This document shows, piece after piece, positions 36,939 through 50,399 of a stretch of DNA of 64,000 bases (position 1 is the stretch's first letter; every line of letters begins with the position of its first letter). The notes beneath the pieces are model-generated. The model had not been told where the DNA came from. It ran no database searches and saw nothing but the letters and a program-made list of their open reading frames with translations. The translations under genes and the position numbers were made by a program. This DNA comes from Cinclus cinclus (taxonomy: Eukaryota; Chordata; Aves; Passeriformes; Cinclidae). The DNA is taken from the NCBI RefSeq assembly GCF_963662255.1, contig NC_085059.1, positions 13,859,234 to 13,923,233 of the forward strand, read 5' to 3'.

Positions 36939-39900
36939 TCATGTATTGTCACCATCCTAGTTCCATTATAGCCTACATGCTGAGGCAGCATCCCACTGTT
37001 TTACTGCTTGTTCCCTGACTGTGGGCTGCATCTCTCAAACATGCACTTACGTGCACAGAAGTCAACCCTGCATGAGCCTGCACAACCCTGTGCAAGTTGT
37101 TTCCTCACCACCCCACACTGCCGTGTTTTTCACATGGAAGATATTTGCATTCTGATAAGCATTTAAAAGCCCTTTTGAATTTGTTAGAAGAGCCGTCATC
37201 GGAAAGGTGGTATAAATCAATGTGCTAAGGGTAAGATATATTGATTTCTCTCTGAGGTTTATTTGCAGTATGGTTGAGAGACCTAATATTACAAGACAAC
37301 AAATTGAGCCATCTCCCCCCTCGGGGCAGTCTCAAGAGGGCTACATGGGTGCTAGCGAAGCACAACAAAACAGGTACAGTGTTACCTGCAGCCAAGGCAT
37401 GAGAGAAACACCCCCAGAAATTCAGACAAATGCCAGGAGCAGCAGCAGATTAGACCCTGCAGTAGAAGCCTCTCCATGCACAATGGGCTACACACCACAT
37501 GAAAAAAGGCAGCTTTTTGGGGCTGCTGAAAGCACAGTGGGGGACAAGGGCAGGACAGGGCACCTTACCCTGCCCAAGGGGCTGTCACAGGGGAGGAGGC
37601 TCCTCCTGGCCCCCAGGCAGAAGGGACAGCCACAGGACAGCCCCCAGAGACTGCCCCTCAGCTCTGTGCCCTGGGCAGGAAAAGCACCTTTTTAACGTTC
37701 CTTACCTCAGTTTTCCTTTACTCAGGAGTGTGTCAGTGCCTTCTTTCTAAGGGTAGCTGTGGTAATAATAATGAGCCTGATCACAAATGGCGTTAGGGGA
37801 GTTACCTCAGGTAAAGCCAGGGGTGACTTATCCATGAGGACACACAGATCTCCTGTGTTCCTCCCTCACATCAATCTCCTAAGCTCCCAGAATGTCTCCT
37901 GCCAATTCAGGGCCCCCTTCCAAGGAAAGGAGAAGTGCAAGGACATGCCAGAAACACCAGCTTGGGCCAGTAACAAGAGTGGGGACAAAACTTTTCCAGT
38001 CCCTTAGACTGTGGGTCTGTTCCTTGTCCATTCCTGCTTTTTAAAGGGAAAATAGGATTTTGGTGTTTGTTTGCTCAGTCCTGGAGGAAGGGTTTGGAAG
38101 AGGCACCTCACTGTGCCAAGATGGACATGCCATGTCCTTTCAGTGAGCCACTAAAGCCAAGAAAACCAGCTCCAAGATCAGCACAGGGGACGCACTTCAA
38201 CTGCTCCCAAAGGGAGGCAGAAATACTTCCAGGGGCTGAAATGTATTGGGCTGTGCAAATGTGGGGTTTAGTCTGTTGTTTCAGGAAATTAATTTCTACT
38301 GAATTTTACAGTTTCTCTCTTGCTCTGTGAGCCCTGTGATGGTCATTTGTCACCACTGCTCAGAAGAAAGGCGATTTTCAGGAGGGCAATGAGGCATTTG
38401 ACAAGCTCTCCAGTTAAGTGTGGAAACATCACACACTGTCAAATAATAGAGCTGTAAAAGCAGCAACACCTCTCCAAGTTGTATGGTCACATATCTGGCT
38501 AGTGATGAAACCTCCTTTTGTTACATTAAAGAAAAAACTCAGGGACGATATTCTCCAGAGCAGGGAAGAATAGAAATAAGCACGAGAGGATTAGACACTC
38601 ATAGACATCACGCAAATCAATTGGTGTGGACATGGGAAACCCCTTAATAGAGTCAAATTTTGCAGCCCCGACTCAGCCGAGCCTCCCTGCAATGGTTCAG
38701 CCTTGGGTCACATCCTGGTGACGGTATTGCTTTGCCAGTTTGATAATTCTCCTTTCTATGCACTCCAATTTATGTAACTGATAGACATACCCTGTCAATG
38801 ACATTTGCTACAAACTTTCCCAAAGCCTACATGGAATGAGCTTTTCTTCCCAGGCAGTCCAGGCCTGTGTTGATATCCTGCAGCACTTCCTCACAGAGCA
38901 GCTGAGTCCTGCCTGACATAACCTGCAGGTATTTATGTAGTGCAAGAAACAGGCTGCAATGAAAGCAGCACCCTTTTGACCTTGTTGAGTAAAGGGATTG
39001 CAAAAATTTATAAATATTCTTTATTTCAGGAGCTATTAGTGTATAGCAACCAATCTCCTTGAAAGAGAATAGGACTCCCTCTCAGCAGAATGGGAACGTG
39101 CCTTCCTTGTCCTGGTAACCTCCTAACCCTCTGAATGCTGCTCTCCCATTTTCCCAGCTAAACTCCTCCAACACACAGAAGATTGAATTCATACCTTGGA
39201 GAGCACACAGAGGTCAGTGGAAAGATATAACATGGTGTATGTTACAGTAGGAATAAACTTAACACCCTGGCTCCAGCAGAGAGTGAAATCTAAAGGGAGG
39301 TACAGCCTCCTTCAGTCAACACTTCCTTATCACCACTTCTTGTCTTTCTAGATATATCCTGCTCTTCTGGCTCTTCATACAGAAAATACTCTTGCTCAGG
39401 TAAAATGAGCCAGTTTTGTAGTTATGTGGGAGTAATTACAATATATGTGGGTGTCAACCAAAGGGCAACAGAACTGGTTTAACTGGCACAAAATGGAGAC
39501 TGGCAGAAGGTACTAATGACACCAGTTTTGGCTTAGCTGTGAAGTTACCATTGTCACCTCCACCACAGTTTACTAAGACATCTGCATGTTTTCACTCTTG
39601 CTAGCCAGCTCTTTCCAGTTCTGAATGGATAAAATATAGGGCTTATTTCCACGTTGCTGTGTGGAGTTCAAGATCTCATTTTGTAAAGCTCACAAATTAC
39701 AGCCATTTTCCTTTCACATTTACCTGTGCCTTCACTTGCATTGCATCAGTAAAGGGCTAAAGTCCAAGGCAAAGTTTGATGTTTGTGATAGATGGGAAGA
39801 TGCTGACCTTGGACATCAGAATTGCTCTCTTTGGGAACTAAAGAACACCACAACTCCCCTGTCTCCTATTCAAACTACCAGCTGTGTATTCTTCAGACTG

Positions 39901-41139
39901 ACTTCAGCAACAGCCAATGCAAACCCCATTTTTAGAGCAGCTGAGAAGAGATGCAGAGAGACACACCGAGTCCCTCATGCCAGATGCTAAAGAGCACACC
40001 TATGGTTACAGGAAGATGCTCTGACACTGGTTTTGGAGGTTTTGTCAGAACCTCCATGGATAAACAGAAAAACGAAAATTCAGAGTGCTCATAATGATCA
40101 CTTTTTCTTCGTGTCCCTGTTTCACTTATCACCAAATGAAATATTTCCTTCTCTAAGTTTCTGACATTCTGTCTATAGTTTGGGGTGTAAAAGCCACCTC
40201 AGGACAGCCAATATTTTGGATGGGTTTTGCTGATTCTGGCTGTCTCCAGAAGAGATCTGGTCCAACTCCAAGCTAATGTCTTGTGAACAGGCAGGTTGAA
40301 CGATGGAAAGAAAAACCAAAAAACAAGGCATATCAAAAATAAAAGTAGTTTCCTGGAGGAACTAAATGGCTAAACCTTCAGATTTAAAGCTAGAGATCAT
40401 CTGTGGCCTTAAATGAGTCCAGAGGAGAACATTTCTGAATTCTTGAGGGAGTAACACATGTGTACATTAAAGCTCTAACTTCCTCACCTGGTTTGTTCCC
40501 CAAACATCCACTAGCTCAAAAACGGTCCTGGACTACATCAGTGCATTGTGCATTTAGTTTTTAATCTGGATCCTCACAACAACTGAGAACTTGAGACAAT
40601 GAAAAGCAGGAATAGGACGTGCTGGACTTGCTCCTATTCCCAGTCACAGATTTTTTTCCTAGCTCCTTTAATTTCAGCAAAAGCTGGATAAGGTTCAGAA
40701 GCACCAGTTCAAACTGGGACAACGCCTAAGCAGGTACCGGCTTCACTGGAGTGGGGAAGCCTCAGACTTCCAGCTGAACAGATCCTTAGGTGTGATTGCA
40801 AGCTGAATATCATTATAGAACTCCATGAGAAGGGAATCCATCCCTCTAATCTCAGACATTTTTAGAAGTGACACCTTTTTTGCCCAGGGCAGTATTATGG
40901 GTTGTCTCAATTTTTATCTGTTTGCACTCTGAGTGAGATTTGTCACATTTCCAGCTGTTCAGAACATCACGTCTCACACTGAAATGGCCATGAAACAAGA
41001 CAGTGTTTGTAATAATTTAAAACAGTCACTTACCCCTAAGCAAGTAATTTGTCTCCGACCAGAACACCAGAGTAATAACCAGGATTAAAGATAGAGCAGT
41101 CAAGACAAAAAAAAGGTAAATCAATCACTGCATTAGGAT
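36939..41139. other. Non-coding stretch, no gene recognised
   Basis: The plus frame at 37222-37695 (157 codons) is Gln/Pro/Ser-rich with no domain. A second frame covers its end in another phase. I see no splice-bounded exon or retroposon. Near 40245-40275 a CTGGTCCAACTCC string faintly recalls CR1 but lacks the flanking blocks. Confidence 0.5.
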
Positions 41140-41470
41140 ATTTGAAGAATCATTTGCATGTACTCAGAAAGTATGATACTTGCTATTAAGCCCAGCTGTA
41201 GCAGTCACAAATTCATAAATATTCATCAAATAACCTTTTAGCAAAACTCTGCAACTCTGATGGTGGCCAGCTACTGAATTCAATCTAATTGAAAATCTGA
41301 GAAGTAATGAAATGATTGCATGTCTGTCTCTTCATTAAATCAGTGTGCAAATTTGCATAGATTAATTTGCGTCAAATTAATAGCTCTGCTCTTGGCTTGG
41401 AGCCAAGAGGACTTATGATCAATCTATAGTTTTAATTCAATTCTGCACTCCTAAAATGTTGGGTGGCTTT
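41140..41470. promoter_or_regulatory. Candidate conserved enhancer-like block
   Basis: Two octamer (POU) strings, ATTTGCAT, occur (near 41152 and 41351), with GATTAATTTGCG, CAAATTAATAG and several TTAAT/ATTA cores, all within unique sequence. A perfect hairpin sits at 41389-41409. The block looks like vertebrate conserved non-coding DNA of the developmental enhancer kind. This is inference from motif density; conservation was not tested. Confidence 0.35.
41389..41409. repeat. Perfect 9-bp inverted repeat with 3-base loop
   Basis: CTCTTGGCT (41389-41397) and AGCCAAGAG (41401-41409) are exact reverse complements around TGG. The TTGGCTTGGAGCCAA core is also close to the NFI dyad layout (TTGGC, five-base spacer, GCCAA). 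Confidence 0.9.
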
Positions 41471-44313
41471 TGCTGTTTAGAGACAGAAAATCAGAGCTGA
41501 ATATTCTTTTCACCACTTCTGTAATTTCTCCCCATTTCTTGGGCTACGATGATTAATTATAATGAAATGTGCATTAGAAATGTGCATTATTTAGAAGCAA
41601 AAAAATAAACTTGCAATCTGAGACATGGAGAACTGAGGTTTGGTTTCCTTCTTTGGAAGTCACATTGAAGGGCTCAGCCCCTCAACTACATTGAATTCAA
41701 GCACAGGGTGGATGTCTGGGGTTGAACAGGGTTTTGTGGCCCAAAGCAGCTCCCAAGACTGGTGGACCCTGTGTCTTTCAGCACAGTCCTGCCTGTCCTT
41801 CACCAGGTTCCCAGCCCATCATGCCCAACCTTTCCAGAGGATGCAGAATTTACTGCACCTATGCTAGATCCCCACAATGTTTTAAATCTCTTTAAACACT
41901 CTGATGTTCCATGTGCTGAGATCTGTCAGGAAAACAATTATTCCTTCAGCCTTCAGTTATTTGAAGTTAATAACAGCAATAGACAGTGCATGCATTTACA
42001 TTGTCAGCTTGCTTTTATTTTTTAACCTACTTTTTAAAAAAGAAAAACAATCAGGCTTTAATTCAGGACATTTGATTAATCAAACTCAGACCATCTGCTG
42101 CAGTCCTGTCTCCTGCTGATCTGCATTGCCTGAAGTCAGTGACATGATTCAGGGCTGCAGTCTCACACTGTCTCTTCTCCTGTCAGCTGTTCTACTGCAA
42201 ATCTGCTCCTTTCACCCAGCACACACTGACTGGGCTTTATTTACTGTGATGACCATTTAGGATAGCTCTGGTGCTAGACAATTTGTATCAAAATACAGGA
42301 CACGTGCAAACTCTGCTTATACAACAAATCATTGTATCTGCATGAAAATACCACAAACTAAGGAAATCACAGCGACTCAAAGAAAATCTTTACTTAAAAG
42401 AAATAAAAATCTCTTCACAAACACTTCTAGTAGCAGTGCAATTTTAGTTTCATCATAATGTGTGCTTTAAATCAGCAAGGAATAGCTGCCTTTTTTTCTC
42501 CTGTGTCTGAACTTGCACAGCTTGGGGGTTTTAAGGGGATTAGATCAGTTTTAGTCTAACAGAGCATGTCTTCACACTGGATATGGCGGAGCTAAGAGCT
42601 GCAACTTCCTTATGTTTGTGGGTGTAAATATTACACTGACCAGGTGTATTGGGAAGGAAAGGAGAAAGGATGTGGCACTTCGACAACTCAATCTTCCAGG
42701 GGATTCATAGGATTTTTTCAGAGGCATGTGAGGATAAGCAGCATGTTTAGATGGCAGTAATGAACAGAATAAAGTTCAGTCACCATATTAAGACTCAGTT
42801 TTGGTGATATACAGGCCTCCTGCAGATGGATGAATGCCATCTCTCTTGGTATCAGATGCTGGAGTCAGCCTCAGAAGTCAAGTAGGAGCAGCACCTGGAG
42901 AGTCAGCCCTCAGTCATCAAAAGCAGCATGCAGATTATCAGCAGATATCAGTGTATCAGATATTGAAAATTTGGTTATCTCCTTTCCTGTAATTGCTGGA
43001 TGACAGAGTATCAAAACACCAGTTCCCAAAAAGCTGAACCTGATTTTCACTCTTGTCTTGCTGGTTACATCCAAGACACCTGAGCCTGTTGGGTTCCTGA
43101 ATGTCTGAAAATGGGACTCAGCATGCAACTGTCAAGTCAGGAAACTTTCCAGGAGATTTATTGCTGCATTATCAGACGATCAGGGCTGTGCTGAATGCAG
43201 CTTGGAAGAAATGAGCCATACCCTGCCCTGGAAGCATATAGGCTAAATAAACAAATCAAGGCAGGAAAATAGCAGCCCAGGAAGGTGAAGGTTACTAGAG
43301 GAGTGATACTATTCTTGTCTTCAGAGAAAGGTGTCCCAATTCATTGCTCCCAGTAGTTTCCTCAGAAGCTGCTTTACCAACAGCATCTGCAGCAAAGAAA
43401 CAGACAGAAGTCTACATTGCACTGACTACATGAGAAGCACGAGGAGTTTGCACCCTAAGCATTAAAAACAAAATAAAAATGCAGTCTTGTTTGTTATTTG
43501 CCACAACAGTAATCAGCAGAGTATTTGTGTCTCTCTGTACCTCCATAGCCAGTCAGAAGGCATGAGTGGCAAGGAGAGCACATGATTTCCAAACAGGATG
43601 AGTTTTAACAGGCCATGAAAGTACTACAAGATTTGAGTCTGGAGTCTCAAACAAAACAATCCAGATAAAATAAGTTTCTAGCAGTGGTCAGTAGCTGCCA
43701 TGGGTAAGGCACAGCTCTGCACATCCCTGGGTGTGAGGCAGCCCTGGTACCCATGGAGCACCATAAGAACTGCACACCCTCTGCTCTCTGCAGGAACAGG
43801 ACGAGCGATTTCTTTCAGTAACAAGCATCCTCCAGCCACCAGGCTAATGCAATGAAGTGAATTTCATTTTGGCATAAGAAAAGCCAAGGGAGCAACATGA
43901 TGTATTGGCAAATTTTTAATCATAGAAGGCCAAAGAGGCAGCTTAAAAGAGTTAGGCTGTTATTGATCGGGTCATAGTGATGCAGCATTTCAAAACAGGC
44001 TTAACACCTGCTAATGTCATTTCAGTGCTGCTGAAGCTGAGTCAGCTAACAAAGCCTCTTCTGGATCAAGCACGATCAGAGCAGTACAGCAGTTCCTTGC
44101 CTTCATGGAAGTGCTTCCTCTCTTTGGTAAGGGCACTAAGAGGGAAGAGGGGAGTAATGATGATCCCTTCCCCCCTTCGAGCCTGCCTGTGCAGCCAGAG
44201 CTGAGAGGAAAGAGGATGAGAAGTATCATGGTATTGAAGAAAATCCCTTAGATAAGGGCTGTTATATTTGCCACACTAGTGAAGATACAGGAGTGTTTCC
44301 TTTTTCCTCCAAA
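41471..44313. other. Non-coding stretch, no gene recognised
   Basis: Unique sequence; all frames are under 90 codons and none is recognisable. Confidence 0.55.
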
Positions 44314-44380
44314 TGGGGACTGAAGCAGCTTGAGTTTCCCAGAGTCAGAGTAGGTCAGTGAGGATAGAAACAGACCCAGG
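44314..44380 (-). mobile_element. Possible MIR-like relic, reverse orientation
   Basis: GGGGACTGAAGCAGCTTGAG, then TTTCCCAGAGTCAGAGTAGG and GACCCAGG follow the reverse complement of MIR (tgaggca, cttgcccaaggtcacac, gaacccagg) in order. The match is weak and partial. Confidence 0.35.
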
Positions 44381-45689
44381 CCCTGATCCCTGCTATTGCA
44401 GCAGAACACACACTCATCTTCTCATTGCCCTATAAACCCTGCAAAAGAGTTATCTCCTTGTTGCTCCAGTTACCTTTGCCCTGTCCTTGACTTTGGGAAG
44501 ACAACATTGATCTCTGGATTGTTGTAGTGAAAGCAAGATCCTGATGTGAAGGAAGCTGCCCTAGAAATAGAATGAAAACTGGCACATCAACCAAGCAGTG
44601 TGGAAGCATCCAACTGCTCCTTTCACTACCCACAACCAGCTCAGCAGGGCAAATTCCAGTGGGACCAGGCAGCCCTGGGCAACAAAATTGGTTCCTTTCT
44701 TCTTTATGGAGGGAACAGTGGATGGGAATGTTCCATTCATAGTAAGCTCTGATCTTATCAAGAAGCCCAGGACCCAGGGAAGTTCATCTGTGCCAGAGAT
44801 CCGTTTTTCATGTGCACCCTGCTCAGTCACCTCTGTTCCATGTTCCTAACCCTGTATGTGCTGCTGTAGCTGCCATACAGTGGTATCAACACTGCTGACC
44901 TGGGTGCCTTATGGGCCCCCAGGATAACCATGGCCCAGATGTGGAGCCAGCCTGAATCTGCCAGGGCTCATTAGCACAGGTACAACACAGTTGGAATATG
45001 GCAATACTGATGGCCTCACAGGACATCCTGGCTCTGAGAGCAGCTCAGTAGCTCCTGCTCACTGGTAAGAAGCTGTTCTATGTTAGTTCTCCTACTTGCA
45101 GAGTATCTTGTTGCATGTCAAGGAAAAGTAAAGATTTCAATAACTGGGCAGAGGAAGCAAATTTCATAATAAAAGGATTGTGGCAGGGCAAATAATTTAT
45201 TTTCTTACTGCTTTCATTCTGTTTGGAGACAACTTTCATCCCAAGGCTAAAGATGAGAACACTGAGTCAGAATTTTATAATGGAAGCTATTTTGCATCCC
45301 TAACTACAACATTTGCTGCCAGTGGAAACTACAATGCTAAACCTGTGTAATAGCTCAGTAGTTGGCAATACAGCATCCACCTCCTCCTTGACAGAAGTGT
45401 ATAGTAACAGCAAGAAACTTTGCAAATCATCCTTAATATACTGAAACAGGACTCACTTTAACAGGATTGGCACTTACTACATGCTTTCTGCTCCATTTAT
45501 ATGGTAAAAAGACAACTGTGAAATGACTGGAAATGTAATATGGAAGAATATAATTGGTTTCACTGGAGATAGATAATCTTTTATGAAAAGTAACCATCAG
45601 AAACAAAGTTGGATTGTCTTCTCAGTTTCATCGAGGTAAAGCAACCTGATTATGAGAACAGGGAATATACCAGATATTTACTGTCCAGA
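44381..45689. other. Non-coding stretch, no gene recognised
   Basis: Frames on both strands near 44561-44849 overlap each other and have no domains. No repeat was recognised. Confidence 0.55.
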
Positions 45690-45749
45690 GAGATTAGGCT
45701 GATATAAAGCAAGTGTTTCGAGATTAGGTTGACATAAAGAAATTGTTTC
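45690..45749. repeat. 30-bp tandem duplication
   Basis: Copies at 45690-45719 and 45720-45749 both read GAGATTAGG, then GA-ATAAAG, then TGTTTC, with four or so substitutions. It is a simple head-to-tail duplication. Confidence 0.93.
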
Positions 45750-48700
45750 AACTTTTTGGATGCTCCCATAGTCCTTGCCAGCCAACTAGAATTTTGACAT
45801 GCAGTCTAATATGTCTAACTAAGTTCCAGAATTCTCACCAAGTACCTGAATCTGATTCTGATTTACTTGTGTTTTTCTAGCCAATAATTTCAGTGCTTAT
45901 CACATATTGCTTTGTTGTTCAAATACAGATTTCTGCTGTCCTAACTAGAGGAACTGCCTGAACATCTCATGTGAGGTCCATTCCTAGCATCAAAACAAGG
46001 AACTTTGAGGTTCTAGGCAAAGATTTCCATTTTTACTTTCTGATATAATTTCATTAAAGTGACAGCCCCCCACCTTTGCAAATATCCCAGAGTTACAGGG
46101 CACAGAGCCCAGACAGTCCCTACCTGGTTGTCACACACTTGAAATATGCAAATGAGACACAGGGAAGAAAGTAATTTCTCTGCAGTGAGAACACTGAGCC
46201 CTTTGTCCTGGGGCTTGGAGAAGCTGTACTGTGAACCAGAGGTCCTCAACAAGACAACAAGACTTAGAGCAAATATTCAGGTCACTCTTAGTCACTAATT
46301 ATAGACCAAGAAACACTTCACTGCCAATTCCATGCACCCCACCCTAACTCCCCAAGAAACTTAGTGTCACAGGAAACCAGATGAAGATTTACTTCTTCTC
46401 CATTTTTTTTTTCTTTTTTTTCCCTGAAGTCCTGGTCCTATGTAAGTTATCTATTCTTATACCAGGACAAACCACCACAAACGCCTATGAAGTCCACCAA
46501 GAGAAAACTGTTATAAATAAAAGGAAGACCTGGATAGCTTAGAAGTTCAGAATATTAGGAAAGAAGCCACAAAAAAACCCCTTTCTTATTTCAGGTGTAA
46601 AATGGGTCCTTGGTAAATGTGTCATGTATCCCAGGGCAGTGAGAGACAGCCCAGAGTGACAGGAGGGTGCAGCAGACACAAAAGGTCAAGTACTTCCCTA
46701 CTTCAGGATCAAACATCTTTCTTCATCTGCTAAACTTTTTGTATTTTCAGAGCTGTCAGTACAGTGCATGTTGAGCACTTCTGGAAAATCACTAGGTACC
46801 TGCCCCCCCCAGAGCTGCTAAGTACTTTCATAACTTCACCCACTTCCAAAGTGATCGTTATTTTATAGGCACTGTATCAAAGTTCAAATACGATGATTGT
46901 GGGCAAGAAGCCAGTAGAAGCATGATAAAGAAAATTCCAGTAATACATGAATTAATTTGACCATATGTCACTGGGCTTTATTGCATGCCGAAGTAACCCA
47001 CAAATAGTAACTGTGTTTAGTTTTACAGAAGATGATAATGCAACCATAACAAAAAGCAAACACAAGTCTCAAGGGTTTTAGCTGTCCATGAAGAATGGGA
47101 GAACCTCATCCCACTTTTACCCTTCCTGGGACACAGATATGCTTCCCTGGCAGATGGTCACAGAGAACTATATGAGCCTAAGAGCAGACTGTGGGAAAAC
47201 TACCCACTTGAGCTCACCCACTTCAAAACTCACAGAAATGAAAGACTAAGTGAAAGCTGTCAGCACCAAATTAACCCAAGAACTGCTGCTTAGCCATGAC
47301 TGAAGAGACACACATGCTGAAAGACAGCTTCAGAAAGAACACAGTGCAGAAATAAAAGGGGTAAAGTCCCCCTCAGACACACATTAGAACAGCTGCACCC
47401 CCTTAACTGCAAGGCCACTAAAGCTACAAAGCATCTGTGACAGATGTGTGGCAGGATGGGGACAGTGCACAGCTGGCAGTGAATCAGGGCTCCTCATCAG
47501 CTAAAAGATGTTCCCTCTCTATCCCCAGCTGCTGGGAGGGAGATGGAGTGACCCAGGTGAGGGATTGTTCACACCTGGAATAATTTAACAATTAATAGCT
47601 CTCAGAAGCAAAATGTAACCCCTCTTTAGATCCAGCAGAATGGAGAGGGCTTCACTGCAAAGGCAAAGGTGAACCTTCTGGGGTGTCTTTGCCTGGCTGT
47701 CCTATGCTGCAATTAGAACAGCTGGAACTGAGACACAGTGGCTGACCTGATTTCCAGCTTGATCTTTGGTATTTTATTGCCAGCAGTGCATCAGCCTGAG
47801 TTGCAGGACAGCATAGATGAGGTGCAGTGATGAAATGCAAGAGCTAGAGCAGCTACACACATTCCCTTGGGAGATTTTCCTTCAGCCTCTATCGGAACAG
47901 ACAAGATGTGAAAGTGAATGAGTGTCCCATCAATACTACACGTCTGCCTGGGAGCAGAGAATTCCTGAGAGAAACAACCTGATCTCTCGAGGGAAATAGT
48001 TAATTTTTCAAATTACTTTTAAAGACCACATGACCCCTTTGTACTTTAGGTACAATAGCTCAGCAATAGTATTTATGCTTTGAATTTGAACTTTCCACCA
48101 GCAGTCCTAGTGTGCTTGAGAAACACTCTAAGTGGCCTTTTCCAGAGCATCTGTAGGAATTAGTAGTGCAAGCTACAGAATTTGTAATGCTTGAGGAATT
48201 ACACTCCTAATGTTAACTTCCTTCTTGTGGTGCTTGTGTGACTTTGGTGTAATCAGGGCCAGGGTTCTCAGTGATGGTAAAGCTGGACCTAAAATTAGAA
48301 ACACTGAATGATTCCTTAAGAGGGAAGTGCTGGTGCATATGAGATGTGATGCTCAGGGCTCCTCCTTAGGAAGTGCTGTCTTTCCCTGCTCCTCTCTGAG
48401 GGGTGACTCTGTTCCCTCTCTTCCCCCTGGTAGAATAGCCAAGGCCACCGTGAGGGTTTCTCAGCCACCACTGCAGCAGCCAGGCACAGAGCAATTCTAA
48501 TTTATCACTGAATTTAGGGGCAGTGAGCTGCTGCCTTTCCTGTGGTCCTTATTGTGACAACCACAAGTACAATCTTTGCTAGAAAAAATGATTATTCACC
48601 ACTTACCAGTGGCTTTGGCTGCTCTGCTGGATCAGGGCTCTGCATGGAGCTGGGAGCTCTGGTGGGAGCCAGACCTTTGCCAGGCTAATTTATATATTTT

Positions 48701-49985
48701 GTCAGCAAGCTGGAAAGGAGCCTTTGGATATATTTTCAGCTCATGTCAAAACACCACACATGTTTTTCTGATCCCAGCACTTACATTCTAAAATGCTTTA
48801 AATCTGCTTTCATATTTGATGTTTTTAAAGAAGGCGTGTTTACATACACAGCACCATGGTGACAGGAAAATAAAGTCAAGGAAAAAGTGCACAAGTGCAT
48901 CAGACCCTGTTTAAAACACACACTCAATTAACATATCTAAATTAAATTAATTAATAAGTAGGATCAGGATGTCTTGTCACTACCATGTCAATCAATAACT
49001 GGATATGTATAGTGATAAACTCCCATTACAAATACCTTACAGATATTAAGGTCTCTGTCCAGTCCATCAATGTCCACCATACAACTAACCCCAGAGAATG
49101 TGAATCAATCTTTTCCTCCTGAACACATTCTCCAAGATCTTCCCCCCATCATGGGCTCCCACCTTCTGACCATGGTATTACAAGACAAACCAGAGCCCAC
49201 ATGATGATTCTTCCTTGTGATGTGCTATTGAGAACACTGAGCTACCAGTGCACGTGAGTGGAGCTCCCAGTGCTCAAAGAACATGAATAACACAAGTACA
49301 CTTATTTTATAACATGAACATTTGCAAAACATAAATAAATGTCCTTAAAAATTTCCCAGGCATCTAAGCAAAAACTTACTTTCAAGACAGTTCTATTTTA
49401 AAACATGAGAAACACAGGAAAAAAAATTAAAAATAATAATAAAAAAGCACTGTTCTATGAAGTCCATTTTCATTGAGCCCTGAAAGCAAATTGACTGCAC
49501 TTGCAGCAATACTTTTTAAAGTCTGGTAACAGGATTAAAAACACAACAATCATCTTCCTCCCACTGCCATTTGGTATGGGAGTAGTAGACTACAGTTCTA
49601 CTACTACTTGGATCTTAGCTATTGAAGTCATAGCCCCTGAGGGCTGTAAAAAGTTGCTGCTGTCATATATAAATCAGTCTCCTTCATAAAAATGACATGT
49701 AGGGATAATATTATAAGGTAACTACCATGGAGGTTTCATGCTTGGATATGTTCAAAAAGATGTTTCTCTTTATCCCTGACCACAAATACTTATTGATGGT
49801 TTCTTGTCAGCTGTTTGAAAGCTTTAAAGAACTGCTGTCTCTGCTGGGGTCTGCTCCTTGGCTGAACTTTTCATTAACCTTTGATCACTCTTCAGAGTTT
49901 TTTTATAGCAAGCAACTGAAGAATTTCAAGTGCTGCAGTGAGTCTGTATGTGTGGGGGAGAAGAAGAGGAGGTGAAGATTTTTAT
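45750..49985. other. Non-coding stretch, no gene recognised
   Basis: It contains a poly-T tract near 46403-46422, a C-run near 46803-46811 and an A-rich patch near 49417-49447. Frames are under 85 codons. The part from 48900 on is AT-rich. Confidence 0.55.
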
Positions 49986-50011
49986 AGATGTACATGTACA
50001 TCTTGTACAAG
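49986..50011. repeat. Adjacent palindromes with TGTACA units
   Basis: AGATGTACATGTACATCT (49986-50003) is a perfect 18-bp palindrome, and CTTGTACAAG (50002-50011) is a second one overlapping its end. Three TGTACA hexamers result. Steroid-receptor half-sites (TGTNCT/AGNACA) resemble these but the spacing is not that of a standard element. Confidence 0.9.
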
Positions 50012-50040
50012 TACCCAAATCCTCAGCTCTGACAGGACTA

Positions 50041-50113
50041 GAGAAAAAAAAAAAAACAAAAACAAATGGGTACTTCTGTTTTTGAGATTTTGCAAAAAAA
50101 AAAAGTGAAAATA
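50041..50113. repeat. A-rich low-complexity region left of the heptamer array
   Basis: Two A runs (12 and 11 bases) with A/C-rich linkers. It could be an old retroposon tail; no body is recognisable. Confidence 0.6.
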
Positions 50114-50399
50114 AAGAGGTCTTATTGTCTCCAGTTAAGTTGCCTCTCTTCCAGCACCTTCACCCCAGGGAAAAGAACAGGAATGGCTTAAAGAGATTTG
50201 ATTTAGTAGATGCAACTGGTGATGCAAATCTAATTAACCCAGCACTTCCTCTGCTGAGGGGACGAGCACTGGCAAGGCTGCTTTTCTTCCCAAACTGTCA
50301 GGTTTGCAAAAAGCTAAACTTTCATACACACCTCAGTAGCACCCAGCTCCCCATCAGTGTGGAAATGACGGGCGAGGTGCGGCTCCCTCCAGGAGCACC

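Noticed and set aside
37222..37695. 157-codon plus frame, Gln/Ser/Pro-rich
   Set aside because: No similarity recognised and a competing frame overlaps its end.
40240..40280. Possible CR1 fragment (CTGGTCCAACTCC)
   Set aside because: Too short, and the neighbouring CR1 blocks are missing.
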